From NCBI RefSeq assembly GCF_022048975.1, contig NZ_JAKMHX010000013.1:120722-184721 (forward strand): 64,000 bases of DNA, written 5' to 3'. Below the pieces are notes generated by a model, which saw only the letters and a list, made by a program, of their open reading frames with translations, searched no databases and was not told where the DNA came from. The translations under genes and the position numbers were made by a program. The stretch comes from Sporosarcina cyprini. GTDB lineage: Bacteria; Bacillota; Bacilli; Bacillales_A; Planococcaceae. Below are positions 8,747 through 17,409 of the stretch, piece after piece (the stretch's first letter is position 1; every line of letters begins with the position of its first letter).

Positions 8747-9219
8747 TTTCTATCTCCCCCGCTGCGTTTGAATCTCTCTTCTTTTAAGTAATCGACCGCT
8801 TCTCCGTAATCCCCGAAGCTTTCTTCCAAGTTATAGCCATGGTAGATATTGAAAAAGCCTTCCTCCTCGAGCAACGTCAGCTTCTGGCCTTGGTCATTCA
8901 CCCAAGCTTCCTCGATCGATTCCTCTTCGTCCCATTGCTCTTCTGTCGATAAACCACGTATTGCATCTTCAATTGTCCGGCGCAATTCTTCTTCCGACGC
9001 CTCGCGGATATTGACGAGCCCCCGGTCATCCGGTGTGTAGCCCGAAATCCCCTCGACATACACATAGCCATTCCCGTTCGGATGCAAATGCTGCACGACA
9101 ATTGTTTTCTCATACAAGCTGTCTTCATAATGATAATTCAGGCGTTTTAAGGAAACCTCTTTCCGCGTCAATTCAGGAAAGGATTCAATGATTTTTTGCT
9201 TCTGTTCAAATGTCAACAT
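8743..9219 (-). CDS. conserved cytosolic protein of unknown function
   Basis: 158 residues, acidic, no signal or membrane segment. Readable features are an N-terminal helical part (LTFEQKQKIIESFPELTR), a beta-rich centre (EKTIVVQHLHPNGNGYVYV) and an acidic EEESIEEAWV stretch before an aromatic C-terminus. I do not recognise a family. It is the first of a two-gene unit with the 52-residue membrane protein, whose ATG overlaps its stop. The start ATG has AGAGTGG upstream. Confidence 0.75.
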   Translation of the reverse strand: MLTFEQKQKIIESFPELTRKEVSLKRLNYHYEDSLYEKTIVVQHLHPNGNGYVYVEGISGYTPDDRGLVNIREASEEELRRTIEDAIRGLSTEEQWDEEESIEEAWVNDQGQKLTLLEEEGFFNIYHGYNLEESFGDYGEAVDYLKEERFKRSGGDRK

Positions 9220-9264
9220 TGTTTTGCCACTCTTTCTATCCTCAGGTTGTGTTTCAGTATACCA

Positions 9265-9912
9265 TTATTCCTCTTTTACTGTTAAGCCCAGCATGCGTGC
9301 AAACCCCATTGCCTGCTCTCGGGATACAATGCATCCCCCTACTTTGGTCAGCGTCACTTCAATCCGGTCATAGCTGCTTGTCGATAGATCGACTCCATCC
9401 AAATCGGTTTCCGCCAAATTGATGTTATCGATTTGGCATTTATCAAAACGAAAGCCTGTCCCAACGCTCTCATAAAGATCTGCATCGGGCAGATGACATT
9501 CCACGAAATCTACTTCCTTCAGCTCGGCAAAGCTGAAATTGACATACCGCCCATCGCAAGACTGGAATAATGTATGAGACAACTTTGAATTCGCAAAGTT
9601 CGCTCCAGTCAGCTTGGAGCCTTTTATTTCGCAGCGATGGAACACAGCATGCTCCAATTGGACGTTAGAGAAATCACATGTTTCAAAAATGACATCGACA
9701 AACTCCACATCGTGGAAAGTCGCATTGGCAAAGGATACATCCTTTAAGAGACAGCCGTCAAAAACAATGCGCGCTTCTTCCCCACCCAGTATTCCATCAA
9801 CAATCCGGACGTTTTCAATAAAACCATCCCGGCGCCAGCAATCCTCCGCACGAATTTCCTCTAATTCAGAAGACACTTTCGGCTTCTGCCTTTTTGTTTT
9901 TCCGCCTGCCAT
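9265..9912 (-). CDS. pentapeptide-repeat protein
   Basis: 215 residues. From about residue 50 to 175 the A(D/N)LxX pentapeptide pattern runs on: FANATFHDVEFVDVIFETCD, then CEIKGSKLTGANFANSKLSH, then NINLAETDLDGVDLS. This predicts a right-handed square beta-helix. Some family members (Qnr, MfpA, AlbG) mimic DNA and protect gyrase. Others have no known role, so a resistance function is only a possibility. It is preceded, six bases upstream, by a 32-residue membrane peptide gene on the same strand. The N-terminal 40 residues are outside the repeat. Confidence 0.85.
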   Translation of the reverse strand: MAGGKTKRQKPKVSSELEEIRAEDCWRRDGFIENVRIVDGILGGEEARIVFDGCLLKDVSFANATFHDVEFVDVIFETCDFSNVQLEHAVFHRCEIKGSKLTGANFANSKLSHTLFQSCDGRYVNFSFAELKEVDFVECHLPDADLYESVGTGFRFDKCQIDNINLAETDLDGVDLSTSSYDRIEVTLTKVGGCIVSREQAMGFARMLGLTVKEE

Positions 9913-9918
9913 CTCCTG

Positions 9919-10017
9919 TCACCTCGTTTTCCATTCGATAAAAATCACTAATAAGATGACGACCGCAAACGCCAGCATATAAAACCAACTCGGTATGGAA
10001 CTCAACCCACTAAACAT
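9919..10017 (-). CDS. 32-residue hydrophobic membrane peptide
   Basis: Reads MFSGLSSIPSWFYMLAFAVV then an Ile/Leu-rich stretch and EWKTR: one membrane span with a positive tail. GGGGGAGG lies seven bases before its ATG, one of the strongest ribosome sites in the window. The pentapeptide-repeat gene starts 6 bases after its stop. Its coding status rests on the ribosome site and on the non-random hydrophobic profile. Function is unknown. Confidence 0.6.
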   Translation of the reverse strand: MFSGLSSIPSWFYMLAFAVVILLVIFIEWKTR

Positions 10018-10169
10018 GACAACGCCTCCCCCACATTTCCGGGTCCTTCATTATTCTTTAAGTATACAAGGTTTCTGCGCTTTCACAAACGGAAATCAAA
10101 TCTAAAGAGCTCTTGCTGTATTCCAGCTCGAAAAAACGGATACAATAAATAGGAAGGAGGCGATCTCTA

Positions 10170-11300
10170 GTGAAGCGGCTGTTACTCTTCATTATATTCA
10201 TAGTTGCCTTGTACTTGGCGAAGCCATTATGGGAAGAGCCGGTGTCCAAGCATATCGACCTTTCATTTTTACAACCTGTCGATGAGAGGGTCGAGACATT
10301 TTTCAATAACGAAAGCGTGTCCTCCACCATAGATACAATCCGGGATAAATGGGATCATTTCCTCTACTTCATCTCTGCCAAAACAGCGGATTGGGATGCG
10401 GTTGTACCAAAAGAAGTGCCCAAACCCGCTTTGGAAAAACCCGTACTTTCACCGATTTCCATTCACAATATTGAAATCGGATCGTCCGAGGAAGACGTGA
10501 AGAGGGAGCTCGGCGAACCAAAGAGCCATTCGAGAAACGAATACGGCACCGATTGGCTTACCTACCATGAAGACTATCAAAACTTTGTTATGATCGCGTT
10601 TGGGAAAAATAAAAAAGTCGCGGCCATTTACACAAACGACGATCTTGTCTCGTCTACAAACGGCATTGCCTACGGCACCCCGAAAGCCGAGGTACGCAAA
10701 GCGCTCGGCGAACCGGTGACGGAAATTCGCAAAGGCTTAAACATTTACGTACTGCAAGAGGATGAAGGCATGGATGTTTTCAAGCAGGGAGATATCTACA
10801 CATATGTCTTCTACGATCTCCATCAAGGCACAACCGTCACGGCGGTGCAGCTGGTTACAACGGAATTGGAGCGGAAGAAGCCCGATTTGTACGCTATGGC
10901 GGATCCGGCTCTACGGCTCGGTTTTGAACAACAACTGTACGATTTGACGAATGCAGCCCGAGTCCGTCACGGGCGGTCCATCCTTTCATGGGATGAGCGT
11001 GTTTCCGAAACAGCAAGGAATCACAGTTTAGATATGGCCGACAATGACTATTTCAGCCATGACAATTTACAAGGCAAATCACCATTCGACCGGATGAAGG
11101 ACGATCACATCCAATTCATCAGAGCCGGAGAAAATTTGGCATACGGTCAATCGAGCAGTATTTTTGCCCACGAAGGCTTGATGAATTCCAAGGGGCATCG
11201 TGACAATATATTAATAAAAGACTATAGCCACCTTGGCATCGGCGTTGCTTTTAATGAAAACTCACAGCCATATTATACAGAAAACTTCATTTTAAAATAA
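10170..11300 (+). CDS. exported CAP-domain (SCP/PR-1) protein, YlbC-like
   Basis: 376 residues. An N-terminal membrane anchor or signal (residues 3-17) is followed by two copies of a CAP-associated module (IEIGSSEEDVKRELGEP near 105 and IAYGTPKAEVRKALGEP near 165). A C-terminal CAP domain (about 245-376) follows, with the conserved residues of SHDNLQGKSPFDRM, GENLAYG and GHRDNIL. B. subtilis YlbC has the same architecture. CAP proteins are surface proteins of uncertain activity. GTG start 9 bases after AGGAAGGAGG. Confidence 0.9.
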   Translation: MKRLLLFIIFIVALYLAKPLWEEPVSKHIDLSFLQPVDERVETFFNNESVSSTIDTIRDKWDHFLYFISAKTADWDAVVPKEVPKPALEKPVLSPISIHNIEIGSSEEDVKRELGEPKSHSRNEYGTDWLTYHEDYQNFVMIAFGKNKKVAAIYTNDDLVSSTNGIAYGTPKAEVRKALGEPVTEIRKGLNIYVLQEDEGMDVFKQGDIYTYVFYDLHQGTTVTAVQLVTTELERKKPDLYAMADPALRLGFEQQLYDLTNAARVRHGRSILSWDERVSETARNHSLDMADNDYFSHDNLQGKSPFDRMKDDHIQFIRAGENLAYGQSSSIFAHEGLMNSKGHRDNILIKDYSHLGIGVAFNENSQPYYTENFILK

Positions 11301-11381
11301 AATTTTCAGGAATTCCCTATCTCACGGTTAGTCGACTTCTTTCAGGGGAACATAAGAAGATACGATACGAGGAGGGATTCA

Positions 11382-12521
11382 ATGAAAGCGGTCACGTTTC
11401 AAGGAGTAAAGGACATTCAGGTCAAGAAAGTTGAGGCGCCGAAGATTGAGAACCCCGATGATATTATTGTGCGCATCACTTCGACCGCCATATGTGGTTC
11501 CGACTTGCATATTTATGCCGGAGCTTTGCCTGCACATAAGGATTACGTTATCGGCCATGAGCCCATGGGAATTGTGGAAGAAGTCGGCCCCGGCGTGACA
11601 AAGGTGAAAAAGGGTGATCGTGTTGTGATCCCTTTTAATATTTCCTGCGGTGAATGTTTTTATTGCCAGCATGAAATGGAAAGCCAATGTGACAACTCCA
11701 ATCCGAACCCACATATGGACACTGGCGGTTATTTCGGATTTACCGAACGGTATGGCAACTACCCTGGAGGGCAAGCAGAATACTTACGCGTTCCATACGG
11801 CAATGCCACACCTTTTGTCATCCCGGAATCTTGTGAACTGCCAGATGAAGCACTTTTGTTCATGTCCGACGTCTTGCCTACCGCTTATTGGAGTGTAGAA
11901 CATGCCGGTGTTTCTCCTGGGGATACGGTTGCCGTCCTAGGATGCGGTCCAGTCGGTCTTATGGCGCAAAAGTTCGCTTGGATGAAAGGGGCAAAACGCG
12001 TTATCGCAATCGATCATGTTCCTTACCGGTTGAACCATGCTGTGAAAATGAACAACGTGGAAGCTTTCAATTTCGAGGACTATGACAATATGGGAGCGCA
12101 TATTAAAGAATTGACGAAAGGCGGCGTCGATATCGTCATCGACTGTGTCGGTATGGATGGAAAGAAGAATATGCTGGAGAAGATTGGCCAGAAGATGAAA
12201 GTTCAAGGCGGGACATTAAGCGCATTGGAAATCGGCCATCAAGCTGTCCGGAAATTCGGGACCATCCAATTGACCGGCGTCTATGGCATGTTCTATAACA
12301 TGTTCCCGCTAGGTAATCTATTTGAACGAAACATTACGCTGAAAATGGGACAAGCCCCGGTCATCCATTACATGCCTATGCTGTTCGAGAAAATCAAAAA
12401 TGGCGAGTTTAATCCGACGGAAATCATTACGCACGTCGTACCGCTGGAAGAAGCATCTGCCGCTTATCATCATTTCTTCGAACATGAAGATGATTGCATT
12501 AAAGTTATTTTGAAACCATAG
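11382..12521 (+). CDS. adhB: zinc-containing alcohol dehydrogenase (formaldehyde-dehydrogenase-like MDR)
   Basis: 379 residues of the medium-chain dehydrogenase superfamily. Catalytic zinc ligands are visible in TAICGSDLHIYAG and IGHEPMG. The structural zinc loop is CGECFYCQHEMESQC. The NAD-binding Rossmann motif is AVLGCGPVGLMA near residue 188. It resembles B. subtilis AdhB and the glutathione-independent formaldehyde dehydrogenase group. The natural substrate is not known and may be an aldehyde or polyol. A GAGGAGG site precedes the ATG, and a strong terminator follows. A sigma-B-like element may lie upstream (see findings). Confidence 0.9.
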   Translation: MKAVTFQGVKDIQVKKVEAPKIENPDDIIVRITSTAICGSDLHIYAGALPAHKDYVIGHEPMGIVEEVGPGVTKVKKGDRVVIPFNISCGECFYCQHEMESQCDNSNPNPHMDTGGYFGFTERYGNYPGGQAEYLRVPYGNATPFVIPESCELPDEALLFMSDVLPTAYWSVEHAGVSPGDTVAVLGCGPVGLMAQKFAWMKGAKRVIAIDHVPYRLNHAVKMNNVEAFNFEDYDNMGAHIKELTKGGVDIVIDCVGMDGKKNMLEKIGQKMKVQGGTLSALEIGHQAVRKFGTIQLTGVYGMFYNMFPLGNLFERNITLKMGQAPVIHYMPMLFEKIKNGEFNPTEIITHVVPLEEASAAYHHFFEHEDDCIKVILKP

Positions 12522-12530
12522 AAAAACGGA

Positions 12531-12568
12531 AAACCGGTAGCAGGCCATTAGCGCTTGCTACCGGTTTT
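12531..12568. terminator. bidirectional terminator between adhB and sodC
   Basis: AAACCGGTAGCA / TGCTACCGGTTT with a 13-base loop; T-rich on one side, A-rich on the other. It serves the two convergent genes. Confidence 0.9.
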
Positions 12569-12570
12569 TG

Positions 12571-13128
12571 TCACTTCTTATTAATTTCCGCACATGCAAT
12601 CCGTGCGCCCGAATTGCCTGCCGGATCGGTCTTATAATCATCTTGCCCTTCATGGATGACGAGGGCACTGCCATCTTTGTCGAGCAGTGACATTTCAGCT
12701 CCTGGCTTCAATGTGAGGTCCGCCGTCGTCACTTGCGCCTCCACTTTCCCGTCTTCTCCCACTTCAACATTCGGCAAATCGCCTAAATGGAAGCCTTTCG
12801 GGTTGTCGAAACCATGCTCTTTTTTCGTCGGATTGAAATGACCTCCCGCTGATTCGAATGTTGGAGGTGTGCAAACGCCCGTCTCATGGATGTGGACTCC
12901 ATGCAGCCCTGGCGGCAATCCTTCAGCTGTAATGCTGATGGTGACGCCTTTCTCATCCTCACTCATTGTCACCTTCCCGATTTCCGTTCCATCCTTATTG
13001 ATCAGTGGTGAAACAATCGCTTCCATCTTCTCCGCGCTTACCGGAAGCTTCGTATCCTTCTTTGAACAGCCTGCAATAAATAACATAGCTGCGAGCAAAA
13101 GCAATGGCCAGGTTTTCATTGTCTTCAT
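12571..13128 (-). CDS. sodC: Cu/Zn superoxide dismutase lipoprotein
   Basis: 185 residues with a lipoprotein signal (lipobox FIAGC near residue 21). The SodC barrel follows: HGVHIHETGVC (two copper ligands), GGHFNPTKKEHG (bridging and zinc His), HLGDLPN (zinc His and Asp), VIHEGQDDY (fourth copper His) and GARIACAEI (active-site Arg and disulfide Cys). It converts superoxide to peroxide outside the membrane. B. subtilis has an SOD-like homologue, YojM, reported to lack part of the copper site. Here all expected ligands appear to be present, so real activity is likely. Confidence 0.93.
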   Translation of the reverse strand: MKTMKTWPLLLLAAMLFIAGCSKKDTKLPVSAEKMEAIVSPLINKDGTEIGKVTMSEDEKGVTISITAEGLPPGLHGVHIHETGVCTPPTFESAGGHFNPTKKEHGFDNPKGFHLGDLPNVEVGEDGKVEAQVTTADLTLKPGAEMSLLDKDGSALVIHEGQDDYKTDPAGNSGARIACAEINKK

Positions 13129-13206
13129 TTCAACTACCTCCTAGTTGTCTTGTCCTGCCAAGACTTGCCCGATTTCTTAAAGTTTATGAGTGGTAAATAA
13201 AACCAC

Positions 13207-13241
13207 AAAAAAAACGCCACCCTTCCGATTGGAAGAGCGAC
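13207..13241 (-). terminator. probable terminator of the purC-like gene
   Basis: Imperfect hairpin CTTCC-AATC-GGAAG extended by CGC/GCG, followed on the minus strand by eight T. Confidence 0.7.
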
Positions 13242-13250
13242 GATACCGTA

Positions 13251-13931
13251 TTATGCCAGTACTAATTTTTCAAGTTCCAGAGGAGGAATATATGTACCTT
13301 CTTGATAAACCCGCATATTGCCGCCGGAAATTTCATCGATAAGCATGATGTTCCCTTGTGCATCTCGGCCAAATTCCAGTTTGATGTCATATAAGTCGAG
13401 CCCTTTGCCAGCGAGGATATCTTTCACTTCAGTCGCTATTTGTTTCGTCAATGGCTCCAAAATGTCATATTCCTCATTCGTCAAAATGCCGAGCTGGGCG
13501 AGCGCATCCTTGGTGATCGGAGGATCGTTGCGATCGTCATCTTTGATCGTCACTTCAACAAATGCATCTAGCGGCTGCCCTTCTTCACAATAGGCGCCGT
13601 ACCTTCTCAAGAAGCTGCCGACTGCCCGAAAACGGCAAATGACTTCCAACCCTTTTCCGAACACAGTTGCCGGCTTCACTGTCATGTGAACTTCATCGAT
13701 ATCCGCATCAACATAATGGGTCGGTATCCCTTTCTCCGCCAATTTCTCAAAGAAAAACTTTGTCATGCGAAGACCGGATTGTCCTGCCCCTTCAATCGTC
13801 AATCCTACCGTGTTGGCGCCAGGGTCAAACACCCCATCCTCACCGGTCACGTCGTCTTTGAACTTCAATAGTACATTGCCGTCTTCCAACTGATACACAT
13901 CTTTCGTCTTGCCTTGATATACAAGATTCAT
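13251..13931 (-). CDS. purC: PurC-like SAICAR synthetase, stand-alone and divergent
   Basis: 226 residues. It has the SAICAR-synthetase layout: an opening [11 protein letters not shown], the central [15 protein letters not shown] (usual form VVRN-.-AAGSL.RR.G), and a C-terminal [20 protein letters not shown]. The usual terminal signature DEISPDTCRLW reads [11 protein letters not shown] here. The gene stands alone, not in a purine operon, so it may be a second copy or a paralogue with a shifted substrate. The reaction expected for the family is CAIR + aspartate + ATP to SAICAR. The start ATG 13931 has AAGGA nine bases upstream; a GTG six bases earlier is too close. Confidence 0.82.
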   Translation of the reverse strand: MNLVYQGKTKDVYQLEDGNVLLKFKDDVTGEDGVFDPGANTVGLTIEGAGQSGLRMTKFFFEKLAEKGIPTHYVDADIDEVHMTVKPATVFGKGLEVICRFRAVGSFLRRYGAYCEEGQPLDAFVEVTIKDDDRNDPPITKDALAQLGILTNEEYDILEPLTKQIATEVKDILAGKGLDLYDIKLEFGRDAQGNIMLIDEISGGNMRVYQEGTYIPPLELEKLVLA

Positions 13932-14083
13932 GCCCACGTTTCCTTTCTATTTCGAAAATGCAGTGCCACTCTTAGTATAATGCACTTTATTGCTGATAAA
14001 AAGGGAAACTTGCCATCTAGCAAGCACTCCCCCTCCTGCTTATCAAATCCCCTGCTAATAACCGAAGTATCCGAATGTTTCAC

Positions 14084-14113
14084 TTGTCTTCATTCCCCCC
14101 AAAGGTGTATAAT
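14084..14113 (+). promoter_or_regulatory. sigma-A promoter of yeeI
   Basis: TTGTCT (14084-14089), an 18-base spacer, then a perfect TATAAT (14108-14113), 70 bases before the start codon. Confidence 0.6.
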
Positions 14114-14183
14114 AACTCGATTACTTTAATCAACTCGGTGAGTTGAAAGAATTTTAAGCTCATATCGAAAGAGAGTGGTAACG

Positions 14184-14903
14184 ATGGGCCGTAAATGGAA
14201 TAATATTAAAGAGAAAAAAGCGTCCAAAGATGCAAATACAAGCCGTATTTACGCTAAGTTCGGACGTGAACTTTATGTAGCAGCAAAACAAGGCGAACCG
14301 GATCCGGAATTGAACCAAGTGCTCAAAATGGTCGTGGAACGCGCGAAAACATATAATGTCCCTAGAGCGATCATCGACCGTGCCATTGAGAAGGCGAAAG
14401 GCGGAGCGGAAGAGAACTATGATGAGCTTCGATACGAGGGCTTCGGGCCAAACGGCTCCATGGTAATCGTTGATGCGTTGACCAACAACGTTAACCGGAC
14501 AGCTTCTGAAGTGCGTGCAGCCTTTGGGAAAAATGGCGGCAACATGGGCGTCAGCGGATCCGTTGCCTACATGTTCGATGCAACTGCGGTATTCGCCCTG
14601 GAAGGAAAAACAGCCGATGACGTTCTGGAGCTTCTAATGGAAGCGGACGTTGAAGTCCGTGACATTATGGAAGAAGAAGAGACGGTCATCGTCTATGCAG
14701 AGCCAGATCAATTCCATGCAGTGCAAGAAGCATTCAAGAATGCCGGCATTACAGAATTCTCTGTCGCTGAACTAACAATGCTCGCGCAAAACGACGTCAC
14801 GTTAGATCCGGATGCACAAGCACAATTTGAGAAAATGATAGATGCCCTGGAAGACTTGGAAGACGTTCAGCAAGTCTATCATAACGTCGACTTAGGTGAA
14901 TAA
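14184..14903 (+). CDS. yeeI: YebC/PmpR-family protein
   Basis: 239 residues opening [20 protein letters not shown], nearly the same as B. subtilis YeeI. YebC-family features are [10 protein letters not shown], then [23 protein letters not shown], and [14 protein letters not shown] in the middle. Family members have been described as DNA-binding regulators, and more recently as translation factors that relieve ribosome stalling. Which applies here cannot be told. The ATG is preferred over an in-frame GTG nine bases earlier because it gives the conserved N-terminus. Bounded by its own promoter and terminator. Confidence 0.95.
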   Translation: MGRKWNNIKEKKASKDANTSRIYAKFGRELYVAAKQGEPDPELNQVLKMVVERAKTYNVPRAIIDRAIEKAKGGAEENYDELRYEGFGPNGSMVIVDALTNNVNRTASEVRAAFGKNGGNMGVSGSVAYMFDATAVFALEGKTADDVLELLMEADVEVRDIMEEEETVIVYAEPDQFHAVQEAFKNAGITEFSVAELTMLAQNDVTLDPDAQAQFEKMIDALEDLEDVQQVYHNVDLGE

Positions 14904-14912
14904 AACAAAAGT

Positions 14913-14946
14913 AAAACCGCCCTTCTTTTGAAAGGCGGTTTTTTCT
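14913..14946. terminator. terminator shared by yeeI and the glyoxalase-fold gene
   Basis: AAAACCGCC...GGCGGTTTTTT hairpin between two convergent genes; the last bases touch the stop of the minus-strand gene. Confidence 0.85.
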
Positions 14947-15323
14947 CACTTCATTTCCATTACAGCAAAGTAATTCTCTTCTTCATCCGCAAAGTTGAAT
15001 GTCCTGCCCGATGGCATCTCCATTATTTCTCCAACTGTCACTTGGTGTTCCAACAGCTGGCTGCGAAGCTGTTCAAAGCGGTCTGAATAGAATAAGAGGG
15101 AAGGCGTGCCTAGATGCAAGCCCGGCGACATGCGGGCAACGGCTTCCTTGTCGTGAAGAACCAGGCTCGTTTCGGAATCTTGCGCGGGAGCGATCTCAAT
15201 CCATCTCATCGGTCCGGCCGTCTCATCAGCCAGTACATGAAACCCGACTTTTTCTGTCCAAAACTGCATTGCCTTCTCTTGATCATTCACGTACAACATG
15301 ACTTGTCCTAGCTTGCGTATCAT
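14946..15323 (-). CDS. VOC (glyoxalase/bleomycin-resistance fold) protein
   Basis: 125 residues with one VOC domain: an opening LGQVMLYVNDQEKAMQFWTE, central WIEIAPAQDSETSLVLHD and a C-terminal FNFADEEENYFAVME. The Glu and His positions that bind metal in glyoxalases are partly present. Substrate unknown; such single-domain proteins are often detoxifying enzymes or antibiotic binders. The start at 15323 follows TTGGAGGGG; an in-frame ATG 33 bases upstream lacks such a site. It lies alone between yeeI and the 5-oxoprolinase operon. Confidence 0.85.
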   Translation of the reverse strand: MIRKLGQVMLYVNDQEKAMQFWTEKVGFHVLADETAGPMRWIEIAPAQDSETSLVLHDKEAVARMSPGLHLGTPSLLFYSDRFEQLRSQLLEHQVTVGEIMEMPSGRTFNFADEEENYFAVMEMK

Positions 15324-15401
15324 TCTTTTCCCCTCCAAGCAGTTTGTTTCCTGCATAAATTCGTCAGAGAAAAGAGAATACCCTTTTTTTGTACCTATCC
15401 T

Positions 15402-16607
15402 TTATTGAAATAGCTTCGGAATATCATTAATTAACGTATAAATCCCCATGTAGCCCATCGAAACGACGACAATCAACCCAAAAATAGTCATCCAAAGAGG
15501 ATGCTTATAGTCACCGACAATTTTAACGCGATACGCTGCCACAAGCATAACGCCAAGTGCCAGAGGTAAAATAAGACCATTCAACGAGCCCACGAGAATC
15601 AATATCTTCACTGGTCTTCCGATGATAATAAAGACAAGCGTCGAGATAGCGATGAACGCCATAATGATCCACTTATAATGCTTCTCCAGCTTCGGATGGA
15701 ATGTCCGGATGAACGACACGGATGTATACGCACAGCCGACAACGGACGTAATGGCAGCCGACCACATGACGACGCCGAAAATTTTATAACCGACATTGCC
15801 TGCCGCCAATTGGAATACGGATGCTGGCGGATTGGCCGGATCGAGCGCAAGCCCTTTACTGACAACACCTAATGTCGCAAGAAAGAGCAGAATGCGCATG
15901 AGCGATGCAATGAGAATCGCAAAAATTGAGCTTCTCGTCACTTCCGGCAGCGCTTCTTTTCCTTTAACGCCGGCGTCGATTAAACGATGCCCACCTGCAA
16001 ATGTGATATAGCCGCCTACTGTTCCACCTACAAGCGTCACAATAGCAATCAAACTGATTTCAGTCGGTACAAACGTCCTTGTGACCGCTTCACCGACCGG
16101 CGGAACCGCATTGAACATGACAAAGAGTGTCAAACCGATCATGACAAACCCTAATATTTGCACGAAGCGGTCCATAATCTTCCCCGCTTCCCGGACGATG
16201 AAAATGCCGATGGCCAATAGTCCGCTTAGCAGGCCTCCAACTTCCGGTGACATTCCGAATAACACATTTGTGCCGAGCCCTGCGCCACCAATGTTACCGA
16301 TGTTGAATGCAAGCCCCCCAGCCACGACCAGCGCTGCGAGCAGAAACCCAAGCCCCGGAAATACATCATTTGCAATATCTTGCGCCCGCTTCTCTGATAC
16401 AGCGATAATCCGCCATATATTCATTTGGGCACCGATATCAATGATAATTGAAATTAAGATAACAAAACCGAAACTCGCGAGAAGCGTCTCTGTAAAATAC
16501 GTAGTTTGTGTTAAAAAACCCGGACCGATCGCAGACGTCGCCATTAAGAAAGCTGCACCGAGTAAAACCCCTTTGTTTTGGTTCTTCATTATCGCTTTAG
16601 CGTTCAC
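15402..16607 (-). CDS. ycsG: NRAMP-superfamily transporter lacking the metal-binding motif (YcsG-like)
   Basis: About 401 residues with eleven predicted membrane segments. Segment 1 reads ATSAIGPGFLTQTTYF, where true metal transporters have the DPGN motif. Segment 6 reads GVVMWSAAITSVVGC, where they have MPH. Both metal-ligand sites are therefore missing. It is the last gene of the 5-oxoprolinase operon, as in B. subtilis ycsF-ycsG, so a substrate linked to 5-oxoproline is more likely than a metal. Start choice: GTG 16607 after GGGGTGGGG. The ATG at 16628 overlaps the pxpA stop by one base but has no ribosome site. Confidence 0.85.
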   Translation of the reverse strand: MNAKAIMKNQNKGVLLGAAFLMATSAIGPGFLTQTTYFTETLLASFGFVILISIIIDIGAQMNIWRIIAVSEKRAQDIANDVFPGLGFLLAALVVAGGLAFNIGNIGGAGLGTNVLFGMSPEVGGLLSGLLAIGIFIVREAGKIMDRFVQILGFVMIGLTLFVMFNAVPPVGEAVTRTFVPTEISLIAIVTLVGGTVGGYITFAGGHRLIDAGVKGKEALPEVTRSSIFAILIASLMRILLFLATLGVVSKGLALDPANPPASVFQLAAGNVGYKIFGVVMWSAAITSVVGCAYTSVSFIRTFHPKLEKHYKWIIMAFIAISTLVFIIIGRPVKILILVGSLNGLILPLALGVMLVAAYRVKIVGDYKHPLWMTIFGLIVVVSMGYMGIYTLINDIPKLFQ

Positions 16608-16627
16608 ATGCCCCACCCCATTTTTCA

Positions 16628-17398
16628 TTATAAGAAACTGCTGATTTTGTTTATTTCGATACCTTCTTCACGTAATGCACCCGGTATTTGCCGCGCGAAC
16701 TCAAGCGCTGTTTTCCCGTCCCCATGGATGCAGATCGTATCGGCTTTAATGGCCACTTCTGTTCCGTCAGTCGCCTGCACTTTACCTTCCTTCACCATCT
16801 TGACGATCTGCTGGATGGCAATTGCATGGTCGGTAATGAGTGCATTTGATTCCCGCCGAGACGTCAGCGATCCGTCCGCTTGGTAAGTCCGGTCGGAAAA
16901 CACTTCATTGGCGGTTTTCAAGCCGATTCGTTCCCCCGCCAAAACGAGTTCACTGCCCGCAAGCCCGAAGAGAATCAATTCCGGATCCACCTTATATACT
17001 GCTCGCGCGATTGCATCGGATAGTGCTTCATCCTTTGCCGCCATGTTATAAAGCGCCCCGTGCGGCTTCACATGCTGCAACCGACCGCCTTCCGCCCGGA
17101 CAAAGCCGTAGAGTGCCCCAATCTGATAAACAACGAGATCGTATGCCTCATCCGGTGTGATCGCCATTTCCCGTCGGCCGAACCCTGTCAAATCCGGCAA
17201 GCCCGGATGGACGCCGATTCCAACATTCTTCTGCAGCGCCATCTGCACGGTCTTCCGCATCGTCGCCGGATCGCCCGCATGAAACCCGCAGGCAATGTTG
17301 GCGGAAGAAATTGTCTCCAAAATGTCTGCATCATTTCCCATCTGATAGGCGCCAAAGCTTTCCCCCATATCACAATTCAAATCTACTTTGTATTCCAC
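16628..17398 (-). CDS. pxpA: 5-oxoprolinase subunit A (LamB/YcsF family)
   Basis: 256 residues. The family pattern is clear: [14 protein letters not shown] at the start, [45 protein letters not shown], and [10 protein letters not shown] near the end. PxpA works with PxpB and PxpC to open the 5-oxoproline ring to glutamate using ATP. The GTG start follows AGGAGG by seven bases. It lies 11 bases after pxpC and runs into ycsG. Confidence 0.95.
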   Translation of the reverse strand: MEYKVDLNCDMGESFGAYQMGNDADILETISSANIACGFHAGDPATMRKTVQMALQKNVGIGVHPGLPDLTGFGRREMAITPDEAYDLVVYQIGALYGFVRAEGGRLQHVKPHGALYNMAAKDEALSDAIARAVYKVDPELILFGLAGSELVLAGERIGLKTANEVFSDRTYQADGSLTSRRESNALITDHAIAIQQIVKMVKEGKVQATDGTEVAIKADTICIHGDGKTALEFARQIPGALREEGIEINKISSFL

Positions 17399-17409
17399 GG
17401 TTCAACCTC

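Noticed and set aside
16081..16644. 187-residue plus-strand frame opposite ycsG
   Set aside because: Antisense shadow of a membrane protein gene, with the biased composition expected of one.
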